Of a DNA stretch of 9,832 bases, positions 1 to 7,393 are shown piece after piece; within the stretch, counting starts at the first letter, position 1; the number at the start of each line of letters is the position of its first letter. Both the position numbers and the translations under genes were made by a program. Location: the NCBI GenBank assembly GCA_028701945.1, contig JAQVPT010000119.1, positions 1-9,832 of the forward strand, given 5' to 3'. Under the pieces are notes generated by a model that had not been told where the DNA came from, made no database searches, and saw only the letters and a program-made list of their open reading frames with translations. Source of the stretch: Bacteroidales bacterium (GTDB lineage: Bacteria; Bacteroidota; Bacteroidia; Bacteroidales; ML635J-15).

Positions 1-901
1 ATAAAACATCTTTATTATTGCTATTGAGATTTGCTTTTATGTAATTCAGTCTTAATAAATCAGTGTAAATTAATGATTCCGCATCATCTTTATTTTCTAA
101 TCTTGTCGAAAGCCATTTTTGATACACTTTAACAATTGTGAGTTTATATGAAAGAGAATCACCCTCAACAGGCAACAAAACAAAGTCATTTGCTTTAACC
201 AAATAGGCATTTTCTGTTAATTTGTCATCATTAGAAGCATCATTCCCATAATAATAATAGTAATAATTATTTGATGAGAGTTTGCCAATTATTGTATGTG
301 CGACAAAATCATACAAACTAGGAAATCTGTTTTCAGATTCTTTTGCATAGTCAATAAATTCAGTGTATTCAGTGATTTCAATTTCCTTTAACTTATCATC
401 TAAAGCCAACATATAATTTTTGATGATTTTATCTTTAAATAGGGTTTTATCCCAAGTTTTTATATCAATAAGTTCAAAATTAGAGCTCACAGATCGTTGA
501 TTAATTAAATATGAATTATTATTGTAATAGTCGAAATACATTGTTGCAAGCAGCAAGTGAAGCATAGCTTTAGATGTTCCTGTAAGTTTTGTTATTTCTG
601 ATTCCAGCTTTTCGAGTGATTTTGTGTAACCGTCCTCTTCTAGAATGTTTGTGTATTTCATTCTAAAAATGGTTGATTTTACAATTTGTTTGTCATTATT
701 TTCCGAAATTGCCAGCTCATAAATTTCTTCGACTATTTCTAATGCCGATTTTGGTAGAGCGTCTTTTTCATATTTTGAAACCTGTTCCCATAGTTTTTGG
801 TATTTATCTGGACCAGCCTGAGACTTGTCAAAAAATGATGTATTGTTTGCAAATAGTAAGGTTGTAAACAAAATACTTAATTTTACTAGAATCGAATTCA
901 T
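1..901 (-). CDS. Alpha-2-macroglobulin family protein, N-terminal part (runs off the left edge)
   Basis: An open frame starts at the ATG at 901-899 and runs without a stop for 300 codons to the window edge, so only the N-terminus is seen. It begins with a probable signal peptide (hydrophobic residues about 4-18) without a lipobox Cys. The rest is helical and hydrophilic, with KYQKLWEQV (34-41), ALPKSALEIVEEIY (48-61), a segment around D147IKTWDK and FPSLYDFVAH (193-202). From memory, this pattern is typical of the N-terminus of the very long (about 1,900-2,000 residue) alpha-2-macroglobulin-like proteins of Bacteroidota. In that family the bait/MG domains and any thioester domain lie further on, outside the window. 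Bacterial members are envelope proteins thought to trap attacking proteases. A run of six Tyr (213-218) is a local low-complexity oddity. The gene stands alone, with about 180 bp before the CDF gene upstream. The family call rests on a partial sequence; a generic TPR-like exported protein is the alternative. Confidence 0.7.
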   Translation of the reverse strand, partial: MNSILVKLSILFTTLLFANNTSFFDKSQAGPDKYQKLWEQVSKYEKDALPKSALEIVEEIYELAISENNDKQIVKSTIFRMKYTNILEEDGYTKSLEKLESEITKLTGTSKAMLHLLLATMYFDYYNNNSYLINQRSVSSNFELIDIKTWDKTLFKDKIIKNYMLALDDKLKEIEITEYTEFIDYAKESENRFPSLYDFVAHTIIGKLSSNNYYYYYYGNDASNDDKLTENAYLVKANDFVLLPVEGDSLSYKLTIVKVYQKWLSTRLENKDDAESLIYTDLLRLNYIKANLNSNNKDVL

Positions 902-1082
902 ATTATTAATTTTTTAGTTACGGTTTTAGAGATGCTCCATATTTAATTATTCCATAAAAGTACGAAAAAATAATTTATGTATTTAAATGACTTTTGATGT
1001 ATTATTTGACAAACGCTAAAGGATTACCAAACAATTAAAGAGAAATAAATGTAAGAAGGCGGCTTGAATTTACAACCTGCTC

Positions 1083-1955
1083 TTACTTTTCAGGTTCAAT
1101 ATGCACTGTTGATGTGATGTTTAATTCTTTTTTTATTTCTTTTTCTATATCTGTTGCAATTTTGTGAGCTTCATCCACCGACAAGTCAGGTTTTAACTTA
1201 ATGTGAAACGTCATTTCTTTATGTTCTCCATAAGTGTGGCAATGAAAATGATGTACTTTTAAGTCCTCATTGTATTTCTTAATTATAATATTTCTAACAT
1301 TTTCTACAATAGATTCGTTTATAGGCTCACCCAAAATTTTATTTATAGCCTCTTTAATTATGCCAAATACTGCATAAAAAAGAATTAGAGAAACAATAAT
1401 TCCGAGTGCCGAATCTATCCACCAAAAATATGGTTGTAAAAATATTCCAATCATAATTGCAACCGAAGATATTGAGTCGCTCCTATGGTGCCAACCGTCA
1501 GCTTTCATGGCTGAATTATTCGTTTTTCGTGCAATATAAAATGACATTTGTGCTAGTCCCTCTTTAATAGCAATTGATATTGCAGTAACAACAATCGCAA
1601 CTGTTCCAAATTTAGCAGAACCTCCCTCTTGCAACTTAATAATTGAGTCGTGCATAAATTGATATGCAACAATTGCCAATAATATCCCAATAAATATAGC
1701 TGCTAAATTTTCCCATCTGCCATGACCAAAAGGATGCTCTTTGTCGGGTTTTTTGGAAGAGAGTTTAGTCCCTGCAATCATTATTATTGAACTTAATGAA
1801 TCGGAAAGAGTATGCCAAGCATCTGCCATTAACGACAACGATCCTGAAACTATGCCAGCCCAATATTTAAGAGCAAAAAGCAAAAGGTTCACAATAATTG
1901 AAATTACTCCGCCTAGGTAATTCTGATTATTTCGATTATTTCGAGTTACGTGCAT
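1083..1955 (-). CDS. Cation diffusion facilitator (CDF) family metal transporter
   Basis: This is a complete 290-residue inner-membrane metal/proton antiporter, the normal length for the family. Six membrane segments can be seen at roughly 14-34, 40-62, 83-103, 116-136, 155-175 and 180-203. The metal site is intact. Segment 2 carries D45-A-W-H48-TLS-D52 and segment 5 carries D153-G-W-H156-HRS-D160, so both have the HxxxD pair usual for zinc exporters. The family motif HPFGHGRWENLAA lies at 74-86. Residues from about 208 onward form the cytoplasmic dimerisation domain. It includes the His-rich stretch VHHFHCHTYGEHKEM (234-248) and ends with HIEPEK, both typical of this domain. The likely role is efflux of Zn2+ (possibly Cd2+, Co2+, Fe2+ or Mn2+); substrate cannot be fixed from sequence alone. 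It is monocistronic by spacing. A TAATTTTG box lies 17 bp before the start, and the octamer arrays lie just upstream of that. Confidence 0.95.
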   Translation of the reverse strand: MHVTRNNRNNQNYLGGVISIIVNLLLFALKYWAGIVSGSLSLMADAWHTLSDSLSSIIMIAGTKLSSKKPDKEHPFGHGRWENLAAIFIGILLAIVAYQFMHDSIIKLQEGGSAKFGTVAIVVTAISIAIKEGLAQMSFYIARKTNNSAMKADGWHHRSDSISSVAIMIGIFLQPYFWWIDSALGIIVSLILFYAVFGIIKEAINKILGEPINESIVENVRNIIIKKYNEDLKVHHFHCHTYGEHKEMTFHIKLKPDLSVDEAHKIATDIEKEIKKELNITSTVHIEPEK

Positions 1956-1972
1956 TAAAACAAGTTTAGTTA

Positions 1973-1980
1973 CAAAATTA
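1973..1980 (-). promoter_or_regulatory. Putative Bacteroidota -7 promoter box of the CDF gene
   Basis: Read on the minus strand this is TAATTTTG, an exact match to the Bacteroidota -7 consensus TAnnTTTG. It is preceded by TTTTTG and lies 17 bp upstream of the CDF start codon. A TTG occurs 23 bp further upstream inside the octamer array, a little beyond the spacing I would expect for a -33 element, so that part is doubtful. Confidence 0.4.
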
Positions 1981-1986
1981 CAAAAA

Positions 1987-2017
1987 TCAACTGATCAACT
2001 GATCAACCGATAACCGA
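1987..2017. repeat. Octamer array A (four units of TMAACYGA)
   Basis: There are four head-to-tail units: TCAACTGA twice, TCAACCGA, then a 7-base TAACCGA. The junctions create TGATCA palindromes. The array lies between the CDF promoter and the 33-bp spacer that precedes array B. The units follow the same consensus as array B, so both probably come from one expanding repeat. Confidence 0.85.
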
Positions 2018-2050
2018 GTAGTTCTGCTACGAGCTCACGACCGAAGGGAG
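2018..2050. other. Spacer between the octamer arrays, with small inverted repeats
   Basis: This 33-bp spacer is visibly more GC-rich than its surroundings. It contains a short stem GTAG-ttctg-CTAC (2018-2030), the palindrome GAGCTC (2031-2036), and an imperfect CTCaC...GgGAG pairing (2034-2050). No coding frame, tRNA-like fold or known element is recognised. It could form a small structured RNA segment if transcribed from the TPR gene side, but this is speculative. Confidence 0.4.
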
Positions 2051-2098
2051 TAAACTGATAAACTGATAAACTGATCAACCGATAAACCGATAAACCGT
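2051..2098. repeat. Octamer array B (six units of TMAACYGA)
   Basis: There are six contiguous 8-base units: TAAACTGA three times, TCAACCGA, TAAACCGA and TAAACCGT. The array ends exactly at the stop codon of the TPR gene (TAA, 2101-2099 on the minus strand). It is therefore the 3' untranslated region of that gene, or the upstream region of the CDF gene. Unit length is too short for CRISPR; slippage or unequal crossover is the likely origin. Confidence 0.9.
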
Positions 2099-3877
2099 TT
2101 AATTTTTCATTCCCAATTCTTTATAAGCTTCGCTTATTCCGTATTCAACAGCTTTATCTACAAATTGTTTGTATGAATCATCGTTTGTCAGTAATAGTAT
2201 TTTCGCTTTTATCAAATATGCGTAAGCGTTTTTATTATCTTTTTCGATTATTGTGTTGCATATTTCAAGTGCCTCCTGCAATTTATTTTCACTACCCTTA
2301 ATTAATTTTAGGTTAGGAATTTTCATCCTCATAGATTTCACAGGTTCGTAATATTCGAACTCAAATGTACTAGACTTGTATTTACATGCCCCTAATACTT
2401 TGAGAAGGGCCTCATTATTAAATGATTGCTGATAAAAATGATTTTTTTCTTTTGCAATATTAAACTGTTTTAGTGCATTTTGATTATCTCCTTGTAAAAT
2501 ATAAATAAGTCCCTTAACATTATAAACAAATTCTTTACCGTCAAAATCAGGCACTGTTTCGGCCATCTCGGCTGCTTTAATTGCTTTTTGCATTGCTGCT
2601 TCTGTCTCATGGTTTTTGAGATGTATCATTGCTAAGCCAAAATTAGATTTTACGATATACGAATTTGCGACAGACTTAATGTCCTCATCAGTAAGTTTAA
2701 TACTATAAAAATCAATCACCTCTGATTTTAACAAATCTTTATTTTGCAGACTAGTCTCAAAAAAATCAAAAGCATTGTTGTAGTCGTAAAGTGCTAAATA
2801 CGCCGAAGCTTTTAGATTCTCCAAAACAGAACTTTTTCCAATCTTTTGTAATCCTGCATCAGCAATTTCTATAACTTTTAAATATTCAGAATTATTATAT
2901 GCCTTCAAAGCTCTGATAAAATAATAAGGCATTAAACTATCGTTACAATATTTTAACTGTGTTTTGCGAATTACATTAGCCGTTTCCTGTTGATCGGCAG
3001 GTATAAGAGGCAAGGCCTGTTGGTAAGCTTCGCAATAATCCTCAAATTGATTAATCTGAAAATATAAATCGCCAAGATTAGTGTATGCCATATATGAATC
3101 TGGGAAGATTTCTAAAGATTTTCTCACACTTTTTTCTGCAAGCCCATACTCAAACCTACTAAAATGGATTGAAAATTTTAGATTGTAAAAATCTGCAACA
3201 GTACTATCTAATTCAATAGCTTTATTTATGTCAATCAGTGCCTCATCAAGGACATTTAGTCCCATCAAAATATATGCACGATAATAGTAATAATCTGGCA
3301 CTTTCGGTTCTAATTCTATTGCATCCGAAAGGTCGCTATATGCAAAATGCACTTGATTTGTTTGAATATAAAAATTTGCTCTTGCTATTAGATAATCAGT
3401 ATTTGTGTTTTCAAGATGAACGGCTCTTGTAAAATCAAGCATAGCATGGTCGGCATCCCTACGAGCTTGATAAATCAATCCTCTAATCATATAAAGCTGT
3501 GCTGTTGTATCACTAAGTTCAAATCCCTGATTCACAGTCGCCCACGCTTTATCTAAATCGCCTAATTCAAACCACGCTCTAGCACAATGTGAATAACACT
3601 TAATACAATTTGGATTAATCTTAGTGGCTATATTATAACAGTTTATTGCCGATTCGTAATCTGATAAATTTAAAAATGAATATGCAAGACTTTGTTGATA
3701 ATCAAAATTATTAGGCTCTGCTACTATTAGTGTATTTAGAATTGAAATCGCTTCCTCAAATTGAGAACTATCTATAAGCTCTTCAGCAGCTTTATACTTT
3801 TCGGTATTTGATTGCGAAAAAGCAGATATTCCAAACATTACAAAAACGACAATCCACAATTTCTTTAAATATTTCAT
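2099..3877 (-). CDS. Exported tetratricopeptide-repeat (TPR) protein
   Basis: This 592-residue protein has a clear signal peptide (MKY-LKK, hydrophobic core 8-20, likely cleavage after AFS at 21), so it acts in the periplasm or envelope. Most of the mature chain is TPR helix pairs. Recognisable repeats begin near 25, 60, 94, 128, 162, 196 and 230, with hallmarks such as YQQSLAYSFLNLSDYESAINCY, YYYRAYILMGLNVLDEALIDINKAIELD and AYTNLGDLYFQINQFEDYCEAY. More degenerate repeats follow near 318-380, 404-440, 450-485 and 532-585. No enzymatic, OmpA or peptidase domain is visible, so it is probably a protein-interaction scaffold of unknown partner. Four cysteines cluster at 80, 91, 94 and 98 (CxxCxxxC in the third helix pair), which is unusual for an exported TPR protein. 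A TAATTTTG box lies 19 bp upstream of the start. Confidence 0.88.
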   Translation of the reverse strand: MKYLKKLWIVVFVMFGISAFSQSNTEKYKAAEELIDSSQFEEAISILNTLIVAEPNNFDYQQSLAYSFLNLSDYESAINCYNIATKINPNCIKCYSHCARAWFELGDLDKAWATVNQGFELSDTTAQLYMIRGLIYQARRDADHAMLDFTRAVHLENTNTDYLIARANFYIQTNQVHFAYSDLSDAIELEPKVPDYYYYRAYILMGLNVLDEALIDINKAIELDSTVADFYNLKFSIHFSRFEYGLAEKSVRKSLEIFPDSYMAYTNLGDLYFQINQFEDYCEAYQQALPLIPADQQETANVIRKTQLKYCNDSLMPYYFIRALKAYNNSEYLKVIEIADAGLQKIGKSSVLENLKASAYLALYDYNNAFDFFETSLQNKDLLKSEVIDFYSIKLTDEDIKSVANSYIVKSNFGLAMIHLKNHETEAAMQKAIKAAEMAETVPDFDGKEFVYNVKGLIYILQGDNQNALKQFNIAKEKNHFYQQSFNNEALLKVLGACKYKSSTFEFEYYEPVKSMRMKIPNLKLIKGSENKLQEALEICNTIIEKDNKNAYAYLIKAKILLLTNDDSYKQFVDKAVEYGISEAYKELGMKN

Positions 3878-3896
3878 AAAAATTTGTTTAGTTTGC

Positions 3897-3904
3897 CAAA
3901 ATTA
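3897..3904 (-). promoter_or_regulatory. Putative Bacteroidota -7 promoter box of the TPR gene
   Basis: On the minus strand this reads TAATTTTG, matching TAnnTTTG, and sits 19 bp before the TPR start codon. The extended sequence TTTTTGTAATTTTG is identical to that in front of the CDF gene. No TTG is found at the expected -33 distance, so the call rests on the -7 match and position. Confidence 0.4.
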
Positions 3905-3950
3905 CAAAAAATAAATTGATTAACGGTTTGCGGTTTGTCTAACATCCCGA

Positions 3951-4478
3951 TTACTGCATACCACCGTGCCATTCTAAAGCTAAATTAGCAAGAATATTAC
4001 TAAATGTTTGCATTGCCTGTGCCGTTTCATCAGAGATAGCTTCTTTTTTTAGTCTCAAAAGGAAGAGACTTTGAATTGCATTTATGCAAACTTCTACATC
4101 AGATATTTCGCCTGCTTTGGATATTTTACGATAAACGGTAATATTCGGTTCTGCCCAACGAAGCAATTCTTTATGTTTTATTTCTTCAGGATCGGCTAAT
4201 AATTTTTTATTCAATAGATTTAAATCGTCAATCAGATTTTTTATTTCATCAATATCGCCAGAAGCTTCCAAATTGTTATTGGTCATTTCGATAATCAAAT
4301 TTGAATACCACTGGCGGATTTCTATTTTTTGAGTTTCTGTTACATCGTACCTACTGATAATCAACTCTTCAATTTTACTAATGTCAAAATTATTTGCACG
4401 TAAAATATCTTGAATCTGCCTCATGTATATAATGTATTCAACAATATTTTCTTCTTTTTTAAAATTTGCAACAATCAT
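3951..4478 (-). CDS. DUF4924 family protein
   Basis: This 175-residue soluble protein has no signal peptide or membrane segment and is predicted to be all-helical. The start MIVANFKKEENIVEYIIYM, the following IQDILRANNFD (22-32), the IRQWYSNLI segment (54-62) and the C-terminal CINAIQSLFLLRLKK (131-145) match my memory of the Bacteroidota family DUF4924, whose function is unknown. Its ATG overlaps the TGA of the S4-domain gene (ATGA, 4-base overlap), so the two are almost certainly co-transcribed and translationally coupled. That context points to a role with RNA or ribosomes, but this is inference only. No catalytic motif is visible. The gene ends about 70 bp before the TPR start, with no clear terminator. 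Confidence 0.85.
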   Translation of the reverse strand: MIVANFKKEENIVEYIIYMRQIQDILRANNFDISKIEELIISRYDVTETQKIEIRQWYSNLIIEMTNNNLEASGDIDEIKNLIDDLNLLNKKLLADPEEIKHKELLRWAEPNITVYRKISKAGEISDVEVCINAIQSLFLLRLKKEAISDETAQAMQTFSNILANLALEWHGGMQ

Positions 4479-4855
4479 ATTTCTTTATCTTTAAATTTAT
4501 TAATTTGTCGTCTGTCTTTTTTTGTTGGACGACCGCTTCCTTTTTCGCGTTGTACAAAATTGTTTTTTGCCAAATTTAACTTTTCAAACTCTTCGGGAGG
4601 CGTAATTTCTTTAATGTTATCAACAGCAATACTTGCCGATACTCTTTTTTCGAGAAGACCAGTAACAATAAAGCTCCTTATTATAGGTGAAAATTTAATC
4701 TCAATTTTATCATTTATTCTTATCATTCTCGATGGCTTTGCCTCAGTATCGCTGACAATAATGCGTTTATTTTTACACGCATCGCTTGCGAGAGTTCTGG
4801 TTTTAAAAACCCTGACCGCCCAAAGATATTTGTCTATTCTTACTTGTTCAAGCAT
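4475..4855 (-). CDS. hslR: S4-domain RNA-binding protein, Hsp15 (HslR)-like
   Basis: This is a small basic cytoplasmic protein of 126 residues. An S4 RNA-binding fold spans about residues 5-55: VRIDKYLWAVRVFKTRTLA (5-23), then a turn with KNKRIIVSD and KPSRMIRINDKIEI. The C-terminal tail GSGRPTKKDRRQINKFK (106-122) is the hallmark of the Hsp15 family. In E. coli, Hsp15 binds free 50S subunits that still carry a nascent chain on tRNA and helps recycle them. The start is at the ATG at 4855, just before the first conserved block. It is the first gene of a two-gene operon with the DUF4924 gene, divergent from the CAP-OmpA gene across a 100-bp AT-rich gap. Assignment to the family is firm; assignment as a true heat-shock orthologue is less so. 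Confidence 0.88.
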   Translation of the reverse strand: MLEQVRIDKYLWAVRVFKTRTLASDACKNKRIIVSDTEAKPSRMIRINDKIEIKFSPIIRSFIVTGLLEKRVSASIAVDNIKEITPPEEFEKLNLAKNNFVQREKGSGRPTKKDRRQINKFKDKEI

Positions 4856-4875
4856 AGTTTAAAAAATGTTAATAG

Positions 4876-4883
4876 CAAAAATA
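4876..4883 (-). promoter_or_regulatory. Putative -7 promoter box of the S4-DUF4924 operon
   Basis: The minus-strand sequence TATTTTTG matches TAnnTTTG exactly and lies 20 bp upstream of the S4 start codon. The surrounding 100-bp divergent gap is almost pure A/T, so a chance match is possible. No TTG is seen at -33. On the plus strand the nearest candidate for the CAP-OmpA gene is TACTTTAG (4915-4922), with one mismatch. Confidence 0.35.
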
Positions 4884-4955
4884 GAATTTTATTTTTTAAA
4901 TAAATATATTTTATTACTTTAGGCAAAAATAATATTAACCAAATTATTAACATAA

Positions 4956-7373
4956 ATGAAAAGGTTTTTTGTTTTCTCTACACTCATAATGCTTGTAGTA
5001 TCAATGAGTTTGCAAGCACAAAAGAGATTTATGGACGGGGATGTCTATAGCGACGATCCAATAGATGCTGCATCATTTAATGACAAATTGTTTCAAGATG
5101 TCTTGTTTTATAAGTTAAATACCTATTTGGACTCTATTGGTCTCGAAGGTTATGAAGCTAGTGACTTTTTGATGGGACCTGCACGCGAACATGCAATTAT
5201 TATGGCTGAAGATTCAAAAGCTAGTCTTGATGGTAGTGGACGCTATAAAACTGTCAGAGATCGGCTAATTTCTGCTGGCGGTACTGGAATTGGAGATGAA
5301 GTAATATCAAGGAATACAATAAAGATATCTAACGAGTATATTAGTTATGATGCTTTGGCTGATGAAGTTATCCAAAGATGGGCTGACAGTAAATACTCTA
5401 ATACGCTTTTCTCACAAAAATATTTCTTTGCTGGCGTTTCTGGTAGGGTAGAGGAATCTGGTAAAAAAATATTTATTTCCATGTATGTTGGTAATTATGC
5501 ATCATTTTTACCATCTGGCAATGTGGTTGGTTCACTTGTAGTGCCTGTTACAACAAAAACATATGGTTTGAAGCCTTATGATGACCGAGCTTGCAAAAAA
5601 GTAGGACGAAAAATGCCAAATTATATGGATCTCCAAGAAAATCTATCTATAAATGATAATGGCGAAATTGTTTTTAAATATAATGATCTTAAAAAATTTA
5701 GAAGATTTTTAAAAGGTAGCAAAGACGGATTAGCAGTTGATATTGTGCAAAAAGAACAATTTAATAGCTGTCGAGAACCAAATGTAGCAGACTACTCTGC
5801 CGTTAATATTGGTTATATGACTAAACGCGTATGGTCAAAAAAAACATATAAAAAGAATATCGCACCAGGCGAAGGACGCCGAGATAAAGTTACTAAACTA
5901 GAAGTGATTTTGGGCGAATTGCCTTTGGAATTTAAACCAGAAGATGTAGAGCTTAATCTAATGATTATAAAAGACAAATCGGTGTGTTACAATGTACCGC
6001 CATCTTATGTCGATGATAAGTTTTATGATTTTGTTCCAGAAATTGGACTTCTACCAGATACTGTTCTTCCTCCAGGAGTTCCAGGGTATGCACCTACTGC
6101 TACAAGTACAGAGCTTAAATTTAGAATCCCTTTCGAGCAGGCAAAATTCGATTATCACCCAGAGGATATGATTCCTGTGCTTAATGCTCTGAACGAACCC
6201 GATTTTATTATTAATCAGATATACATTGCAGCATATTCATCTTTAGAAGGTACGCGTCAAGCAAATGAAACCTTGCAAAAAAGAAGAGCGCAAAGCATTG
6301 TTAAAGCTTTTGAGAAAAATCAAAATGCTAGTATAGTAGATTCAATTGTTACTGAACCAAACTTTGAGGCTCTAAAGGCTGATGCTAAAGGCACAATTTA
6401 CGATGAGATCTGTCAAATGGAACTCGAACAGGCTATTAATTACGTAAATGCACATGCTAAAGAAATGGAATTTCTACTTGAGCAGCATAGGTATGCAGAC
6501 GTAGTTATTTGGGTAACTTACGACCTTAATGATGGTAAAGAACAACGATATGTTGTTGACCAATTTAATAAAGCGGTTGCAGCAAAACAACTCAATAAAG
6601 CTCTTGCAATACAAAAATATATTCTTAAACGTGTGGTCGAAGGACTGTACGATGAACAAGCTGTTTCAGATATGAGAATTCCACAAGGAAAAGAGTATGT
6701 TGGGCTAAATATGAATAAAATTTGGTTAACACAATTTATTTTTAAAGATGCTTTAGATGAAGAATATCTCGAGAAAATAAATGATCTGAATACTTTAGAC
6801 CAAGAAAATATTTATGTTGAATATAATGATGTGTTGTGTGAGGTTACATTGTTGGGACTTGAAAATGAGGACTATGCTAGTAAAATTCAGGACAGAATAA
6901 ACAGAATCTATAATACACCTATTAATGTCGAACTTGTTGATTTGTTAAATATTGAGCTTCAATATCAGGTAATGGATATATATAAGGACTCATTAGGTTA
7001 TGACCATCCATATGTTACGAAAAGTGTAAATAAAATAAAGGAAATTATTAAATTTGAAGAGTTGACATGGGAAAATTCTTTAAAGTTATCATCTGTTTTC
7101 ATTAATCACGGAGATTATGAATACGCCGTAAAATTATTAGAGCCTTGGATTTTTGATGATAAAGTTCCATTTGTGCTTTTAACATCTTATGCTACTGCTT
7201 GTTCAAAAGTAGAATATAAAGTTCATTCCAAGAGTTTTTATTACGCTATGGAAAAAATAAAACAACATGATTCTAAGTTCTTCTGCGATCTTTTTAAAGG
7301 AGACAAATTGTCAATTCAAACCTTTGTAAATAGCGAAGTGAAGAAATTATGGTGCGAAACATGTAAAAAATAA
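4956..7373 (+). CDS. Exported CAP/SCP-like + OmpA-like domain protein with helical C-terminus
   Basis: The protein has 805 residues and a signal peptide (hydrophobic 4-18, cleavage near QAQ, 20-22). Residues about 40-185 resemble a CAP/SCP (PR-1) domain: LFYKLNTYLDSIGL (50-63), AREHAIIMAE (76-85), VRDRLISAGG (100-109), GDEVI (113-117), VIQRWADSKYSNTLFSQKYFFAGVS (138-162) and FISMYVGNY. The usual site histidines are absent; Y147 stands where the SPGH-type His is expected. Residues 386-525 resemble an OmpA C-terminal domain: FRIPFEQAKFDYHPED, then IYIAAYSSLEGTRQANETL and RRAQSIVKAF, with RYADVVIWV as the likely last strand. The Asp of GHTD is replaced by S429, while N437 and R444 are kept. Residues 526-805 are mostly helical with no recognised family and end in WCETCKK. 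The protein probably lies in the periplasm or cell wall. I recognise no named family for the whole. The domain calls rest on motif spacing read by eye. Confidence 0.8.
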   Translation: MKRFFVFSTLIMLVVSMSLQAQKRFMDGDVYSDDPIDAASFNDKLFQDVLFYKLNTYLDSIGLEGYEASDFLMGPAREHAIIMAEDSKASLDGSGRYKTVRDRLISAGGTGIGDEVISRNTIKISNEYISYDALADEVIQRWADSKYSNTLFSQKYFFAGVSGRVEESGKKIFISMYVGNYASFLPSGNVVGSLVVPVTTKTYGLKPYDDRACKKVGRKMPNYMDLQENLSINDNGEIVFKYNDLKKFRRFLKGSKDGLAVDIVQKEQFNSCREPNVADYSAVNIGYMTKRVWSKKTYKKNIAPGEGRRDKVTKLEVILGELPLEFKPEDVELNLMIIKDKSVCYNVPPSYVDDKFYDFVPEIGLLPDTVLPPGVPGYAPTATSTELKFRIPFEQAKFDYHPEDMIPVLNALNEPDFIINQIYIAAYSSLEGTRQANETLQKRRAQSIVKAFEKNQNASIVDSIVTEPNFEALKADAKGTIYDEICQMELEQAINYVNAHAKEMEFLLEQHRYADVVIWVTYDLNDGKEQRYVVDQFNKAVAAKQLNKALAIQKYILKRVVEGLYDEQAVSDMRIPQGKEYVGLNMNKIWLTQFIFKDALDEEYLEKINDLNTLDQENIYVEYNDVLCEVTLLGLENEDYASKIQDRINRIYNTPINVELVDLLNIELQYQVMDIYKDSLGYDHPYVTKSVNKIKEIIKFEELTWENSLKLSSVFINHGDYEYAVKLLEPWIFDDKVPFVLLTSYATACSKVEYKVHSKSFYYAMEKIKQHDSKFFCDLFKGDKLSIQTFVNSEVKKLWCETCKK

Positions 7374-7393
7374 AAGATAACAATTACTTTTGC

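Noticed and set aside
673..867. 64-codon plus-strand open frame
   Set aside because: It lies antisense to the well-supported alpha-2-macroglobulin-like frame and has no recognisable protein features.
955..962. TACTTTTA on the minus strand as promoter of the alpha-2-macroglobulin-like gene
   Set aside because: It has one mismatch to TAnnTTTG, lies 53 bp from the start, and lacks a -33 TTG in very AT-rich DNA; too weak to list.
1051..1086. Possible terminator hairpin after the CDF gene (GTAAGA ... TCTTAC)
   Set aside because: Only a 6-bp outer stem with mismatches inside, overlapping the stop codon, and no T-run on the minus strand after it.
1987..2098. CRISPR array
   Set aside because: Units are 8 bp and contiguous, with a single spacer and no cas gene; this is a simple tandem repeat.
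3238..3432. Plus-strand open frame inside the TPR gene, and similar ones at 6474-6659 (minus) and 8784-8987 (minus)
   Set aside because: They are antisense shadows of the TPR, CAP-OmpA and EngB genes, which are strongly supported.
4410..4862. 150-codon plus-strand open frame
   Set aside because: It is antisense to the S4/Hsp15-like gene and the start of the DUF4924 gene, both of which match known families. Its Leu/Phe/Ile-rich composition is what the reverse of a Lys/Glu-rich gene gives.
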